Below, one piece after another: positions 16,920 through 25,297 of a stretch of DNA of 64,000 nucleotides (positions are counted from its first letter, which is position 1; the number at the start of each line of letters is the position of its first letter). This DNA comes from JBCCMA01 sp045107005 (GTDB lineage: Bacteria > Pseudomonadota > Gammaproteobacteria > Steroidobacterales > JBCCMA01). The stretch covers positions 12,836 through 76,835 of the forward strand of contig JBGCFP010000024.1 of assembly GCA_045107005.1 (NCBI GenBank), read 5' to 3'. Position numbers and translations under genes: made by a program. Under the pieces are notes generated by a model. It saw only the letters and a list, made by a program, of their open reading frames with translations, did no database searches and had not been told where the DNA came from.

Positions 16920-17408
16920 TCAGGCCGTCTCTGGGGGCGGCGCGAAAGGCAGTGAGGAATGATGCAGCACGATTCTCAGCGTGCCGTTTTCATCTTTCTT
17001 GTATCCCCAGCTCTTGTCGACCATGGTCACGTTGCCATCCTTGTCGGTCATCGTGACCCATCCCATCCACATCGCAACATCGCCTTCGATGAAGCTTGCC
17101 GACGTTTCAGAGGTGACTTCGCGCCAGCCTTTCAAAGCGAATCCGCCGTCCAGCGGATAATCGGGATCGTGGGCCACAAAATACGACAACGCGCCCTTTT
17201 GAGTCGGTCGAAACGTCTTTGGCCCGCTCGACAACGTTGGCTTGAACATGACCGGGCCAAGGTTGTAGCCATAAGCCGCGTCGAGAACGCCCGTCGCAAC
17301 AGAGCGAGCGCCATCAATGCCGTCCGCCTCATAAGCTTTCGCAATCGCCACCAACGCGTCGCCCCAGGCAACTCGCGCGGCGTCCAGTTCGGCTTCAGTA
17401 ATTGGCAT
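16920..17408 (-). CDS. NTF2-like/SnoaL-type conserved protein
   Basis: A 162-residue cytoplasmic protein read from the ATG at 17408, which has GGAGGAA upstream. It begins MPITEAELDAARVAWGDALV and contains alternating strands ending in VDKSWGYKKDENGTLRIV, then LHHSSLPF. The pattern, an N-terminal helix and a curved sheet ending in HHSS, is that of the NTF2-like family related to CaMKII association domains. The function is unknown. It is a single gene, divergent from the membrane protein at 17554. Confidence 0.6.
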   Translation of the reverse strand: MPITEAELDAARVAWGDALVAIAKAYEADGIDGARSVATGVLDAAYGYNLGPVMFKPTLSSGPKTFRPTQKGALSYFVAHDPDYPLDGGFALKGWREVTSETSASFIEGDVAMWMGWVTMTDKDGNVTMVDKSWGYKKDENGTLRIVLHHSSLPFAPPPETA

Positions 17409-17553
17409 CAAAATTCCTCCGGTGTTTGGTTTGATAACTTGAATTCGCAAGCCCGTCAGGATTGCCTCGTTCAACAGAACAAGACACTTCGAGACTTCTG
17501 ACGCTTGAGACATCAAGAATACAGAATTGGTTTCCGAAGATACATAGATACAA

Positions 17554-18051
17554 GTGGCGCAGAAGATCGACGTCGATGCGCAAGATTGCGATAATGCACT
17601 TCCCGGTCTGGTCAGCGAGCCTATGCAATTTTCTGAAGTGTTTCTACGGCTCGGCTCTGGGCTCGTGGCGTGGCTCTTGTTGCTGACCTACATAATCTGG
17701 CTCGGCGTGGTCGGAAGCGTCGGCTGCGGCCCGGATGGCGACGAGCTGCACCGCCTCGTTCTTGGCCTTGCACCGGTTGCATTAGGCAGTGCGTTCTTGC
17801 TGCGTGCCACCCGCCCGCTGGCGGAAGTGCACGGTATTTTGCGCTGGGGAGCGGTGGTCCTGGCCATACTGGTGCCAGCGGCGCTGCACGCGGTGTGGGG
17901 CGTCTTTCGTACCGTGTGGCTCGCAAAGACGAGTATTTGCGGGTCGGGCACGGCACTGGTCTGGGAGCAATCGTGGCCTGTGGTACATGTGGCGACGTTG
18001 GTCGCTGTCGCCTTCCTCGTGACGAAAAACTGGAAGCTGCCTCAGCCCTAG
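17554..18051 (+). CDS. Membrane protein of unknown function
   Basis: Up to 165 residues from a GTG at 17554, or 142 from the ATG at 17623. Four hydrophobic stretches are visible, starting with LVAWLLLLTYIIWLGVVG, separated by short Arg-rich loops. The first ones include Cys residues (VGCGPDG, ICGSGT). No family is recognised. It lies upstream of mscL but is probably transcribed separately. Confidence 0.5.
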   Translation: MAQKIDVDAQDCDNALPGLVSEPMQFSEVFLRLGSGLVAWLLLLTYIIWLGVVGSVGCGPDGDELHRLVLGLAPVALGSAFLLRATRPLAEVHGILRWGAVVLAILVPAALHAVWGVFRTVWLAKTSICGSGTALVWEQSWPVVHVATLVAVAFLVTKNWKLPQP

Positions 18052-18206
18052 CAACCAAAAATTAACACGAACTTCGCAATTTGATTTGCATTTTCGGCGA
18101 TGCTACAACAACATGCGCGCCGGGGAGCTTCGATGGCGATGGATTCGCACTAGCTCGGGAACGGACCGTCGCTCGACATTTATCAAGATTAGATTGGGGA
18201 TTTCTT

Positions 18207-18605
18207 ATGTCCATGGCTTCAGAATTCAAAGATTTCGCAATGCGCGGCAACGTTGTCGACATGGCGGTGGGTATCGTCATCGGAGGCGCTTTTGGCAAAA
18301 TCGTCTCGTCGTTTGTCGCAGACGTGTTAATGCCACCTATTGGATTGGCGATGGGCGGTGTCGACTTTGGCGAACTGGCGGTAACGCTCAAAGAAGCGGT
18401 CGGCGAAACCGCTGCCGTGACGCTTAACTACGGCACGTTCATTCAGACCGTAGTCGATTTCCTGATTATTGCGTTTGCCATCTTCATGGTCGTCAAGGCG
18501 ATGAACGCGAGCAAGAAAAAGGAAGAAGAAGCACCGGCAGCGCCGCCAGAGCCGAGCAAGGAAGAAGTGCTTCTCACTGAAATTCGCGACGCGCTGCGCA
18601 AGTAG
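18207..18605 (+). CDS. mscL: Large-conductance mechanosensitive channel MscL
   Basis: A 132-residue channel subunit with the diagnostic N-terminus EFKDFAMRGNVVDMAVGIVI, a first membrane helix, a periplasmic loop, a second helix (TVVDFLIIAFAIFMVVKAMN) and a charged cytoplasmic bundle ending in LLTEIRDALRK. It releases osmolytes under hypo-osmotic shock. The length is normal. A strong terminator follows. Confidence 0.95.
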   Translation: MSMASEFKDFAMRGNVVDMAVGIVIGGAFGKIVSSFVADVLMPPIGLAMGGVDFGELAVTLKEAVGETAAVTLNYGTFIQTVVDFLIIAFAIFMVVKAMNASKKKEEEAPAAPPEPSKEEVLLTEIRDALRK

Positions 18606-18625
18606 AAGTTCTCGCAAGATATGCG

Positions 18626-18658
18626 GGGGCAGTCTCGGCAGAGACTGCCCCTTTTTTT
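18626..18658 (+). terminator. Rho-independent terminator of mscL
   Basis: GGGGCAGTCTC at 18626-18636 pairs perfectly with GAGACTGCCCC at 18641-18651 over a GGCA loop, followed by a run of seven T. It starts 20 bases after the mscL stop. Confidence 0.95.
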
Positions 18659-18691
18659 GTTTCAGGCTCAAGCCGATTGGCGTTTCCACCC

Positions 18692-18955
18692 ACGCCAGGA
18701 TGGAAGACTGGACTGGTCGCGATCAACTTGACGCCCGGCTCTGTGCTGACGACCGGCACAAGCGGCACGTTTGCCCTGCCGGCGTGAATATTGGCGCTTT
18801 GGTTTATCGGTCTCGATGTCTTTGAGCGCGCCACGGACGAGGAAATCGAGACAGTCAATCTGGTGACGCACGTCAGTGGCGCAGTGATTGGTTTCTTTTT
18901 TGGCGGCTACCTGGTTTCGAGCGCACAGAGAACACGGCGCGAACGTCTTCGCTAG
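18692..18955 (+). pseudogene. Remnant of a rhomboid-like membrane protein gene
   Basis: In one frame ending at TAG 18953-18955, the forward strand reads LVAINLTPGSVLTTG, then LPA, an internal TGA, then ILALWFIGLDVFERATDEE and ETVNLVTHVSGAVIGFFFGG. The last part resembles the C-terminal helices of rhomboid-family proteins (VN..AHVSGA..GF..G, with Thr in place of the usual Ala). There is no start or catalytic Ser region, and the TGA interrupts the frame. I read it as a decayed rhomboid. The family call is moderately uncertain because only the tail remains. Confidence 0.45.
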
Positions 18956-18966
18956 CCGACCTGGTC

Positions 18967-20166
18967 TCAGACCGTCTGTTTGGTCCTGCGCCGCCGCCAC
19001 CCACCAAGCGCTCCAAGCAATAAAACCAACGTTGCCGTCGTCCGCCACGGATAGCGAATACTCATGACGACCGGCGTGAGCCCGGCACGTACACCGGCGC
19101 GCAGTGCGGGCCGCTCGCGAATGTAATCAGCGAACGGCGGCGAAGTGCGGTAGTACCACGCAACGAAACGGCGGCCGAAGCCATGGTGCAGCAGAAACTC
19201 ATCGCGAAAGCGCGTCAGCGTCACGACGTTGTCATCCCACGTCGCGCCCCACGCTGCGGTCGCGATGAAGCAGCCACCGCCGCCGTCGGCAATCTGCGTT
19301 TCAATGTTGCAGGTGGGATTGCTCGTCGACGGGATCGTGCCGGACACTACAATGTCGTTATTACTCGACACATAGTCCTCGGCACCCACCGTTACGGAAA
19401 ACGCAACGCTGGCGGTAAACGGTGTCGCGTTTTCGAACGAGTCAGTAATGAAATTGGCAGTTGTGCTTTCGCCAAAGCCAAGAGGCGGGAGGGCGCACTC
19501 AAGCGCGTTGTTGCCGGCACAGGACTCGAAGCGCGCATTGGGCAGCGTGGTGGGCACGTCGGACGCGCGCAAACTGACGTCGGTGGCTGTACTCGGACCG
19601 TTGTTAGTGATCGTCAACACAATTTGCGCCGATGTTCCGGTCGAGCAAAACGGTGGCAGCGCGACCAGCCCCAGAGACTCGACAGACAGCTCGACACACT
19701 CGGTTAGTACATCGTTGCGCACCACTGCCAGGGCTAGATCGCCACGCGCAGAGTCCGCCGTGCTGGGTAGCAGCTCGGCGGTATTGACATAACAAGGCTG
19801 GTCGACGTCAAGCTGCGCGGGGATGGTAAGCACGGCATTGGTCATCATCGCCACATCGCCTACGGTCCAGATGCCCGTCTGCACATCGTAATCCCCTTGC
19901 GAGGTGAACGGTGCCATGCCGTTCGGGATCGACAGTCCGTCAGGCAGCACATCCGTGACGGTGACGTCGGTCTCAACGTCGGTTCCTTCGTTGATGACCG
20001 TGATCGTGAACTCAACCGGCTGACCGATCGCGGGGACCTCTGGCTCAACGCTCTTTTCAATCGACACGGGTGTCTGGGCGTCGACTTGCAATAACGCGGC
20101 GGCAGGACCGCTGCCAAGCAGCACTGCGGCGGCGGCTGGCATACTTGCAAAGTGGCGAATATCGAT
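18967..20166 (-). CDS. DUF11-repeat surface protein with CFI-box C-terminus
   Basis: About 400 residues: a signal peptide (AAAAVLLGSGPAAALLQVDA), two DUF11/CARDB-like Ig-type repeats (residues about 35-280), and a C-terminal CFI-box region (GGGGCFIATAAWG ... FRDEFLLHHGFGRRFV ... YYRTSPPFADYI). A final hydrophobic helix and RRRR tail (VLLLGALGGWRRRR) follow. CFI-box C-termini are thought to anchor or sort exported proteins. The start is odd. The only good ribosome site (AGGAG, seven bases' spacing) precedes an ATC codon at 20166, not ATG. In-frame alternatives are TTG at 20193 and ATG at 20142, both without a ribosome site. Confidence 0.75.
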   Translation of the reverse strand: MDIRHFASMPAAAAVLLGSGPAAALLQVDAQTPVSIEKSVEPEVPAIGQPVEFTITVINEGTDVETDVTVTDVLPDGLSIPNGMAPFTSQGDYDVQTGIWTVGDVAMMTNAVLTIPAQLDVDQPCYVNTAELLPSTADSARGDLALAVVRNDVLTECVELSVESLGLVALPPFCSTGTSAQIVLTITNNGPSTATDVSLRASDVPTTLPNARFESCAGNNALECALPPLGFGESTTANFITDSFENATPFTASVAFSVTVGAEDYVSSNNDIVVSGTIPSTSNPTCNIETQIADGGGGCFIATAAWGATWDDNVVTLTRFRDEFLLHHGFGRRFVAWYYRTSPPFADYIRERPALRAGVRAGLTPVVMSIRYPWRTTATLVLLLGALGGWRRRRTKQTV

Positions 20167-20193
20167 GTGACGTCTCCTGGCGAATCGGGGCAA

Positions 20194-20572
20194 TCGCTTC
20201 GCGTGTCTAACGTACTGTGGAACCCTCAGAGACGTTGCGTCAGCGAGCGAAAAGGGTGCAAGTAACGGGGAAGTCTGTCGCTCCGGACCCTTGAAAATCG
20301 GAGAGCCTGGTCGATGCGCTTGGTCATCTGTTCGGACAAGTTGCGCACGAAACCCGAAAACCGCTGCTCAAATCAGCGCCGTCAATGCTCAGCTTGCCGA
20401 ACTTCACCGCCGCCCATCAAACCCTTTGTGCGTCAAAGGAATCTGGCGCTGACGCGCATGCGCCGCGGCAGACCAGAACACCGATCAATTTTTAATGACT
20501 TTTGGCGGCTTGAGTAGTGCCGTCATCGCGCCTGCGTGATTGCGTACCTCAAGGCGGTCGCTCAGTAGGCGT
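20194..20572. other. Intergenic region without a supported gene
   Basis: It lies between the CFI-box protein promoter and the 3' end of the AhpD-like gene. Short open frames lack ribosome sites and protein-like composition, and I see no repeat or RNA-like structure in it. Confidence 0.5.
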
Positions 20573-21127
20573 TCAGGCAAACTCGCAATAATCCTCTTTC
20601 GCGACCAGATCCATGACGAAAGCGAGCTTGGCCATGCCGCTGATCACTGCCATGACTGTGCCAAGTTCGCAGATCTGACCGCTGGTGAAGTGTTGTTGCA
20701 GTTGGCCGATCAACGTCGCATCCAGGCGCCCGGCCGTGTTGGTTAACGCCACCTGCTCGGCGTAACGCAACACGGCCCGCTCGGCGTCGTCAAACTCGGC
20801 CGTTGCCGGGTCGGTCATGACGGCCGCAATCTGTTCAGCGCTGAAACCCGCCTCGGCGGCCCCTGGCTGATTTTGTTTGTTGCAGGTCTGGCAGCCGTGC
20901 AGCGCGGACAGTCGCAACCGCGCCAGTTGCTTGTAGCGTTGCGCCACCTCACCACCAAAAAACAGCGTTTGATAAAAATCTCCCATGACGAACTTCATCA
21001 CATGCGGTGCGGTGGCAAAGGCCTCTACGAAGGCGGGTTCGCCGGTCAGGTCATTCAACACATCCCAGGCCTGACCAAATTCGGCCGGCAGATCGGGGCG
21101 GGCGATGCGTTCCAGAGATGGGGTCAT
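20573..21127 (-). CDS. AhpD/carboxymuconolactone decarboxylase-family protein
   Basis: A 184-residue protein of the AhpD-like fold. The redox motif HGCQTCNKQN (CxxC, near residues 78-87) is followed by the typical helix AAEAGFSAEQIAAV and LRYAEQVALT. The start is supported by AAAGGAG. Family members act as alkylhydroperoxide-linked disulfide reductases, while many paralogues have unknown substrates. It is a single gene, and its neighbours give no pathway. Confidence 0.85.
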   Translation of the reverse strand: MTPSLERIARPDLPAEFGQAWDVLNDLTGEPAFVEAFATAPHVMKFVMGDFYQTLFFGGEVAQRYKQLARLRLSALHGCQTCNKQNQPGAAEAGFSAEQIAAVMTDPATAEFDDAERAVLRYAEQVALTNTAGRLDATLIGQLQQHFTSGQICELGTVMAVISGMAKLAFVMDLVAKEDYCEFA

Positions 21128-21253
21128 GGTGCTACTCCTTTAACTTTTTGCCAACTGTCATTGCGCTTGCATGCGTGTCTTTCGCCTGAAGTATAGCAAT
21201 CGCGTTGCCGATCGAATCAGACGCAGTCTTGGCAGCTTCGATGTCGGGCGCTG

Positions 21254-21350
21254 CAACGGTTTCCTGAAACGTTCACTACCGGCTCAACGCTCGACGCTTC
21301 GGATGCTCTCGCCAGCCAAAGACACATCCAGCGCCACGCTACATTGACGC
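21254..21350 (+). repeat. Dispersed degenerate repeat A, copy 1
   Basis: TTCACTACCGGCTCAACGCT and the next approximately 70 bases match 43796-43900 with scattered differences and a gap (TTCACTACCGATTCAAAGCT, then CTCGACGC, later CCAAAGAC.CATC and CACG.TAC). The match is too long to be chance, but I cannot define its ends or origin. It may be a shared gene remnant. Confidence 0.4.
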
Positions 21351-21747
21351 TGATGACTACGCAACGCGACTTGTTGGCAACCAGCTCATATTTTCAGTGA
21401 CGACGTCTATGCGGTGAATGTCACGTACTTTGAGTTGATGCCGGATCTTCAATTCCGCATCATGGGCGAACTCGCGGGCATCCTCAATCGGGAAGACCGG
21501 TGCCAGGTTTCGTGCGAGAGTTTTTATGGCGAAGCGCGCCCGCTGTTCATGGACGACAAGATTTATGCTCTGGTCGGCTATGAATTGATCCAAGGCTATG
21601 TCTCCGGCGGCAACGTCTACGAGAAACACAGAGTCGATGCTTTGCCCTTGATCGTACAGTAGTGTGCGCAGCGCGAATCGGGCTACTGGCCGTGCTTGCC
21701 CTCCGGCGTCCGGGCGCAGGTCGGGCCAGCCTTGGTCCGTCACGCTT

Positions 21748-21782
21748 GTCACCCGAAGCGGCGTTCGCCCCAAAATTTTCAC
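21748..21782 (+). repeat. Dispersed repeat B, copy 1
   Basis: TCACCCGAAGCGGCGTTCGC at 21749-21768 recurs at 51350-51369, and the flanking CAAAATTTTC resembles CAAATTTTC there. Both copies lie in non-coding, degenerate DNA. The unit's full extent and function are unknown. Confidence 0.5.
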
Positions 21783-22002
21783 GACCGATTCCAGCTGGCC
21801 CGGCGGTGAACTACGTCATCGAAGAGCTGGCCGGCTTACTGGCTGGCAAGAAAGGCCGTTTCACGCGACCGCACAGGCGCTACGTGGATGAGAATGGTCC
21901 GCTATTGAATGTCAGCAAGCTCGGGCACGCTGGTCATCGAACCGCTAGAGGAAGGTCGTGCGCACTATCGTAATCTACGGGCTTTAGACCCGAACAAAAC
22001 GC

Positions 22003-22440
22003 CTAGCACTGCGTTTCATAGGTGGCAGAAATCAGCGACTCGAGTTTTTCTGCGCTCAGCGGCTTTTCGACGTACTCGGTCACAAAATCGTATTCCAGTG
22101 ATTTCTGACGATCAGCGCCATTGCTTGATGAGGTTAGCATCACCACAACAAACTCTTGTTCCGGATTTACCACGCCGTCGTCTTTCAGTTTTTGTAAGCC
22201 CGCGAGCATCTCAAAACCGTCCATCCCCGGCATGTTGATATCCAAAAAAATCAACGGGCGTGGTGGTATAGGACTAAAGCGCTTGGTAAATTCATCGCGA
22301 TCGGCAAGCATGCCCAGACCTTCCGCCCCATCGCTGGCCTCCTCCACGCGCTCAACCAAGTCAGAGCGACTCAACACTCTGCCTGCGATATAGCGATCGA
22401 TCTCACTATCATCAATTACAAACGTGCGTATTTTGTTCAC
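22003..22440 (-). CDS. Single-domain response regulator (receiver only)
   Basis: A 145-residue receiver with acidic pocket VIDDSE, phospho-acceptor Asp in LIFLDINMPGMDG and conserved Lys in EKPLSAEKL. There is no output domain. The GTG start at 22440 overlaps the stop of the upstream kinase gene by 4 bases (GTGA), which marks it as the partner of that kinase. The sequence style (FLDINMP, two-residue longer loops) is that of Rcp1-type receivers that work with phytochrome-like or PAS kinases, passing phosphate on or binding a target protein. Confidence 0.88.
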   Translation of the reverse strand: MNKIRTFVIDDSEIDRYIAGRVLSRSDLVERVEEASDGAEGLGMLADRDEFTKRFSPIPPRPLIFLDINMPGMDGFEMLAGLQKLKDDGVVNPEQEFVVVMLTSSSNGADRQKSLEYDFVTEYVEKPLSAEKLESLISATYETQC

Positions 22441-23903
22441 AGTTGCTCTGCTTCGATATCCGTGAGCTCTATCGAAAAGGTTGTGCCGTTTGGACTGCTG
22501 CAAAACGAAATCTCGCCGCCAAGTTGATCGACGTGCGTTTTTACTAATGCGAGCCCCAACCCGTGGCCCGGCCGTTTATGATTGCCGAAGCGCTTAAAAA
22601 CCTCAAACACATGCGCCTGGCGCTCGGCAGGAATCCCGATGCCGTTGTCCTCGACACTGACCACCATGTTTCGCCCTATCCTGTTCGCCCCCACTTTAAC
22701 AAATGGTTCAGACTTGTTGGAATCGGCATAGTGAATACCATTATAAACAAGGTTTTCAATAATTTGTCGAAATCGCGCAGGCTGTGTCCGGATCTTGACC
22801 GTGGTCTCAACATCGGTGGTGAGGGCCACACCGCGCTGCCCGGCCAACACCTGTGCCGTTTGATAAATGTCGGCCACGACCTCCGCGAGGCTGAGCTCCG
22901 CGTTGTTTTCCTGCGCGGTGCCGGCTCGCGCCACACCCAATATGCTCTCAATGAGCGACTTCAGTTTTCTCGTAAGTCTGCGCGCCATCACCGCACTGGA
23001 CTGAGCCGAGTCAAGCTGTTGGTCCAGCAGATCGGCCTCGATGCAACCGAGCAGGCCCTCAACCGAGGCTAGCGGCGCTTTAAGATCGTGAGAGGCGCTG
23101 TAAGCAAACTGCGCCAGCTCTTTATTGAGCCGTTTCAGCTCCACATTCTTTCGCCGCATCAGTGCCGTTTGTTGTTGTCGCTCGGTGATATCAATCACCG
23201 TGGCCATGATCAGCGCGCCATCGGCGCTGTCAATTGGTGTCAGGCCAATTTCCAACGGAAACTCTGACCCATCCTTGCGTTGACCCATCAACGTCAGATC
23301 ACGCCCCATCGCGCGTTTTGACGGCGCTGCAGAAAAATCGGAACGATGTCCCTGGTGCCGCGCCCGCAAAGCCTCCGGCAGCAAGGAATCGATGCCCGCC
23401 CCGACCAGTTCACCGAGCGCGTAACCAAAAATATCGTGTGCGTGGGTATTGGCCAGAACAATAGTCCCGTGGTCATCTGACATGATCATGGCGCTCGCCG
23501 CCGAATCGACGGCCAGACGCAGCATTTCCTCTGATTGTCGGCGCGAGGTTAAGTCGACTACCGAAGCGATGACGTAGGTTTTTTGATCCAGCTCGAAATG
23601 GCTCAGACCGATTTCCACCGGAACGTGGACGCCGGTTCGGGTGACACCGAACAAATCGCGACCTGCCCCCATTTCCCGATTTTGCGGAACGCGTAAATAT
23701 CCGGCGCGCAGCGCCGTGTGCTTTTCCCGACCATGCGCTGGCACCAGTTGCTCTATTCCCTGTCCGAGCAACATCCCGCGCTCATACTCAAACAGGTTAT
23801 CCAGTGCATTGTTTGTAAAAACAATATGGCCGCCGTCATCCGCAATAAGCATTGCGCTGGGCGCCGCATCAAAAGCAAGCGAAAACTGCTCGAAGACTTT
23901 CAC
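22437..23903 (-). CDS. PAS-PAS sensor histidine kinase
   Basis: A 488-residue soluble kinase: PAS (about 1-120), PAS (125-245), a short coiled linker, HisKA with His272 in AYSASHDLKAPL, and HATPase with N-box NLVYNGIHYAD, VEDNGIGIP and GHGLGLALV. There are no membrane segments, so it senses a cytoplasmic signal; the PAS ligand is not identifiable. It is coupled to a receiver gene by a 4-base overlap. The kinase core resembles those at 25294 and 40511, so three kinase-receiver pairs in this window share one design. Confidence 0.9.
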   Translation of the reverse strand: MKVFEQFSLAFDAAPSAMLIADDGGHIVFTNNALDNLFEYERGMLLGQGIEQLVPAHGREKHTALRAGYLRVPQNREMGAGRDLFGVTRTGVHVPVEIGLSHFELDQKTYVIASVVDLTSRRQSEEMLRLAVDSAASAMIMSDDHGTIVLANTHAHDIFGYALGELVGAGIDSLLPEALRARHQGHRSDFSAAPSKRAMGRDLTLMGQRKDGSEFPLEIGLTPIDSADGALIMATVIDITERQQQTALMRRKNVELKRLNKELAQFAYSASHDLKAPLASVEGLLGCIEADLLDQQLDSAQSSAVMARRLTRKLKSLIESILGVARAGTAQENNAELSLAEVVADIYQTAQVLAGQRGVALTTDVETTVKIRTQPARFRQIIENLVYNGIHYADSNKSEPFVKVGANRIGRNMVVSVEDNGIGIPAERQAHVFEVFKRFGNHKRPGHGLGLALVKTHVDQLGGEISFCSSPNGTTFSIELTDIEAEQL

Positions 23904-24273
23904 GACACTCGTGTATCCGTACTACGTAAAAACCGATTCCGATTTTACGCTTTATCGACCGATTGCTGAAATCCATTAATCGGAGGACGGGCAAAAAACC
24001 TATTTCGGCGCCGCCAGACAGCAACCGAACCAATGTCGCCTGCGCAAAATTGACAAACGGTCCTGATCCGCCATTGAACTCCCGGGCGTTTGCGGGCGTC
24101 ACGAGCAGGCACGAGCGACTCTTTTGCCTCCCGTGACAGCCGACAGACTTTCCGGGCAATGTTCACCGCCGAGTCGTCTTTCCACTTAATCCGGATAATC
24201 AATTTTTAGTGTAAATTTGCTGCGCTTTCTGAGGGCTTGCGTTTTGGTCTCCTCACCCTCCAAAGACACAACC
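23904..24273. other. Intergenic region without a supported gene
   Basis: It lies between the kinase promoter region and the 3' end of the heme oxygenase gene. The open frames are short and Arg-rich and lack ribosome sites. No repeat or RNA structure is evident by eye. Confidence 0.5.
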
Positions 24274-24885
24274 CTAGCGACGCGGCACAGCGCTGTCCCA
24301 CGCCGCGCGATAGTAAGCGTAACCGCCCATCGCGCCGCGCGTTACGCCGTCCAGATCCTCGGTGCCGACGGATTGCACCAGCTCGAGCGTGCGTGGCCAG
24401 CGCTGCGACACGCTGGTTGCGCTCACTTGCATAAACGCTGTCGCTGACCAGCTCTGAAAGTCGGCATTCTCGCTCAAGGCACGCAGCATCTGACCGGTAC
24501 CGTGGCACGCACCTTCAACGACGTAGATCAATCCCACCGCGACGGCCAAGCCCCCGAGTGGCACGTCAGGCAGTTTCATTTGCAGCATTGCAGAAGCGCT
24601 CGCGCCCAGCTGCGTCAGATCGGCTTGCAGCGCAGGCAATCGCTCACACGCCGGCCAGTCCAGCAAACGCAGGGCGCCACACGACGCGGCAGCTGCCGTG
24701 TGTGTAGCGACCAACTGATGCAAGGCGTAATGGGCGCGCAGCATTTGTACGTAACGGTCGTGTTCGAGCTTACCCTCAAGAATGCGCTGGCCGTCCACGT
24801 GCTGATCAAGATCCGCATGCAACGCGTTAGTTGCTGCGCGCAAGTCCGTGAGAACCTGGCGCGAAGCGGCATCACGCTTAGGCAT
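24274..24885 (-). CDS. bphO: Biliverdin-forming heme oxygenase linked to bacteriophytochrome
   Basis: A 203-residue bacterial heme oxygenase. The probable proximal heme ligand is His23 in the LRAATNALHADLD helix, and the distal-helix region is IYVVEGACHGTGQML. It opens heme to biliverdin, the chromophore of the phytochrome encoded two genes upstream. The ATG at 24885 overlaps the receiver stop (ATGCCTAA); a TTG at 24897 is a less likely start. The order phytochrome-receiver-oxygenase forms one coupled operon. The distal Gly-rich motif differs somewhat from the common form, but the gene context makes the call firm. Confidence 0.85.
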   Translation of the reverse strand: MPKRDAASRQVLTDLRAATNALHADLDQHVDGQRILEGKLEHDRYVQMLRAHYALHQLVATHTAAAASCGALRLLDWPACERLPALQADLTQLGASASAMLQMKLPDVPLGGLAVAVGLIYVVEGACHGTGQMLRALSENADFQSWSATAFMQVSATSVSQRWPRTLELVQSVGTEDLDGVTRGAMGGYAYYRAAWDSAVPRR

Positions 24886-25297
24886 CGCCAGCCACAAAGC
24901 GCGCCACCATATCGCGCATGATCTGCGCCGTCAGCGGCTTGTTGACGAAATCAGCGACATGCGCATTTCGTTGCGCACGTTCCCTATCTTCGGGATGCGG
25001 CGAGGTCGTCAGCATCACGATCACCGCACTTGCCTGCACGGTTTCAGGCAATTCGGCGTAAACGCTCAGAAATTCCCAGCCGGTCATCCGCGGCATATTA
25101 ATGTCGAGAAAAATCAGATCAGGCCCGCGACTGCGGCTTCCGATGCTCTGCAGAAAGCCAATCGCCTCTTCGCCGTCGGTGGCAACGGTCACCATCGCAT
25201 CAAGGCCCGATTTCTTGATCGCGCGCTGATGAAAAAAGTTGTCGTCAGGACTGTCGTCGACGAGCAAGATATGGGTTGGTCTTTCCTGATCACTCAT
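24878..25297 (-). CDS. Single-domain response regulator of the bacteriophytochrome
   Basis: A 139-residue receiver with LLVDDSPDD at the acidic pocket, phospho-acceptor Asp in LIFLDINMPRMTGWEFL, and Lys in VNKPLTAQI. It is receiver only, with no DNA-binding output. It overlaps the phytochrome stop (ATGA) at its start and the heme oxygenase start at its end. It resembles cyanobacterial Rcp1 and the BphR regulators that accept phosphate from phytochrome kinases. The downstream target is not in this operon. Confidence 0.9.
   Translation of the reverse strand: MSDQERPTHILLVDDSPDDNFFHQRAIKKSGLDAMVTVATDGEEAIGFLQSIGSRSRGPDLIFLDINMPRMTGWEFLSVYAELPETVQASAVIVMLTTSPHPEDRERAQRNAHVADFVNKPLTAQIMRDMVARFVAGDA

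Larger units (their letters stand above)
21128..22002. other. Degenerate region with gene remnants and no intact gene
   Basis: 875 bases without a convincing complete gene. A protein-like frame runs from about 21384 to 21662 (IFSDDVYAVNVTYFELMPDL, then LFMDDKIYALVGYELIQGYV) but has no start and no recognised family. Segments at 21254-21350 and 21748-21782 have diverged copies elsewhere in the window (43793-43900 and 51350-51380). The region looks like the residue of old insertions and decay. Confidence 0.45.

Noticed and set aside
23945..24202. 85-codon reverse frame
   Set aside because: Non-ATG start, no ribosome site, Arg-rich shadow-like composition and no recognisable features.
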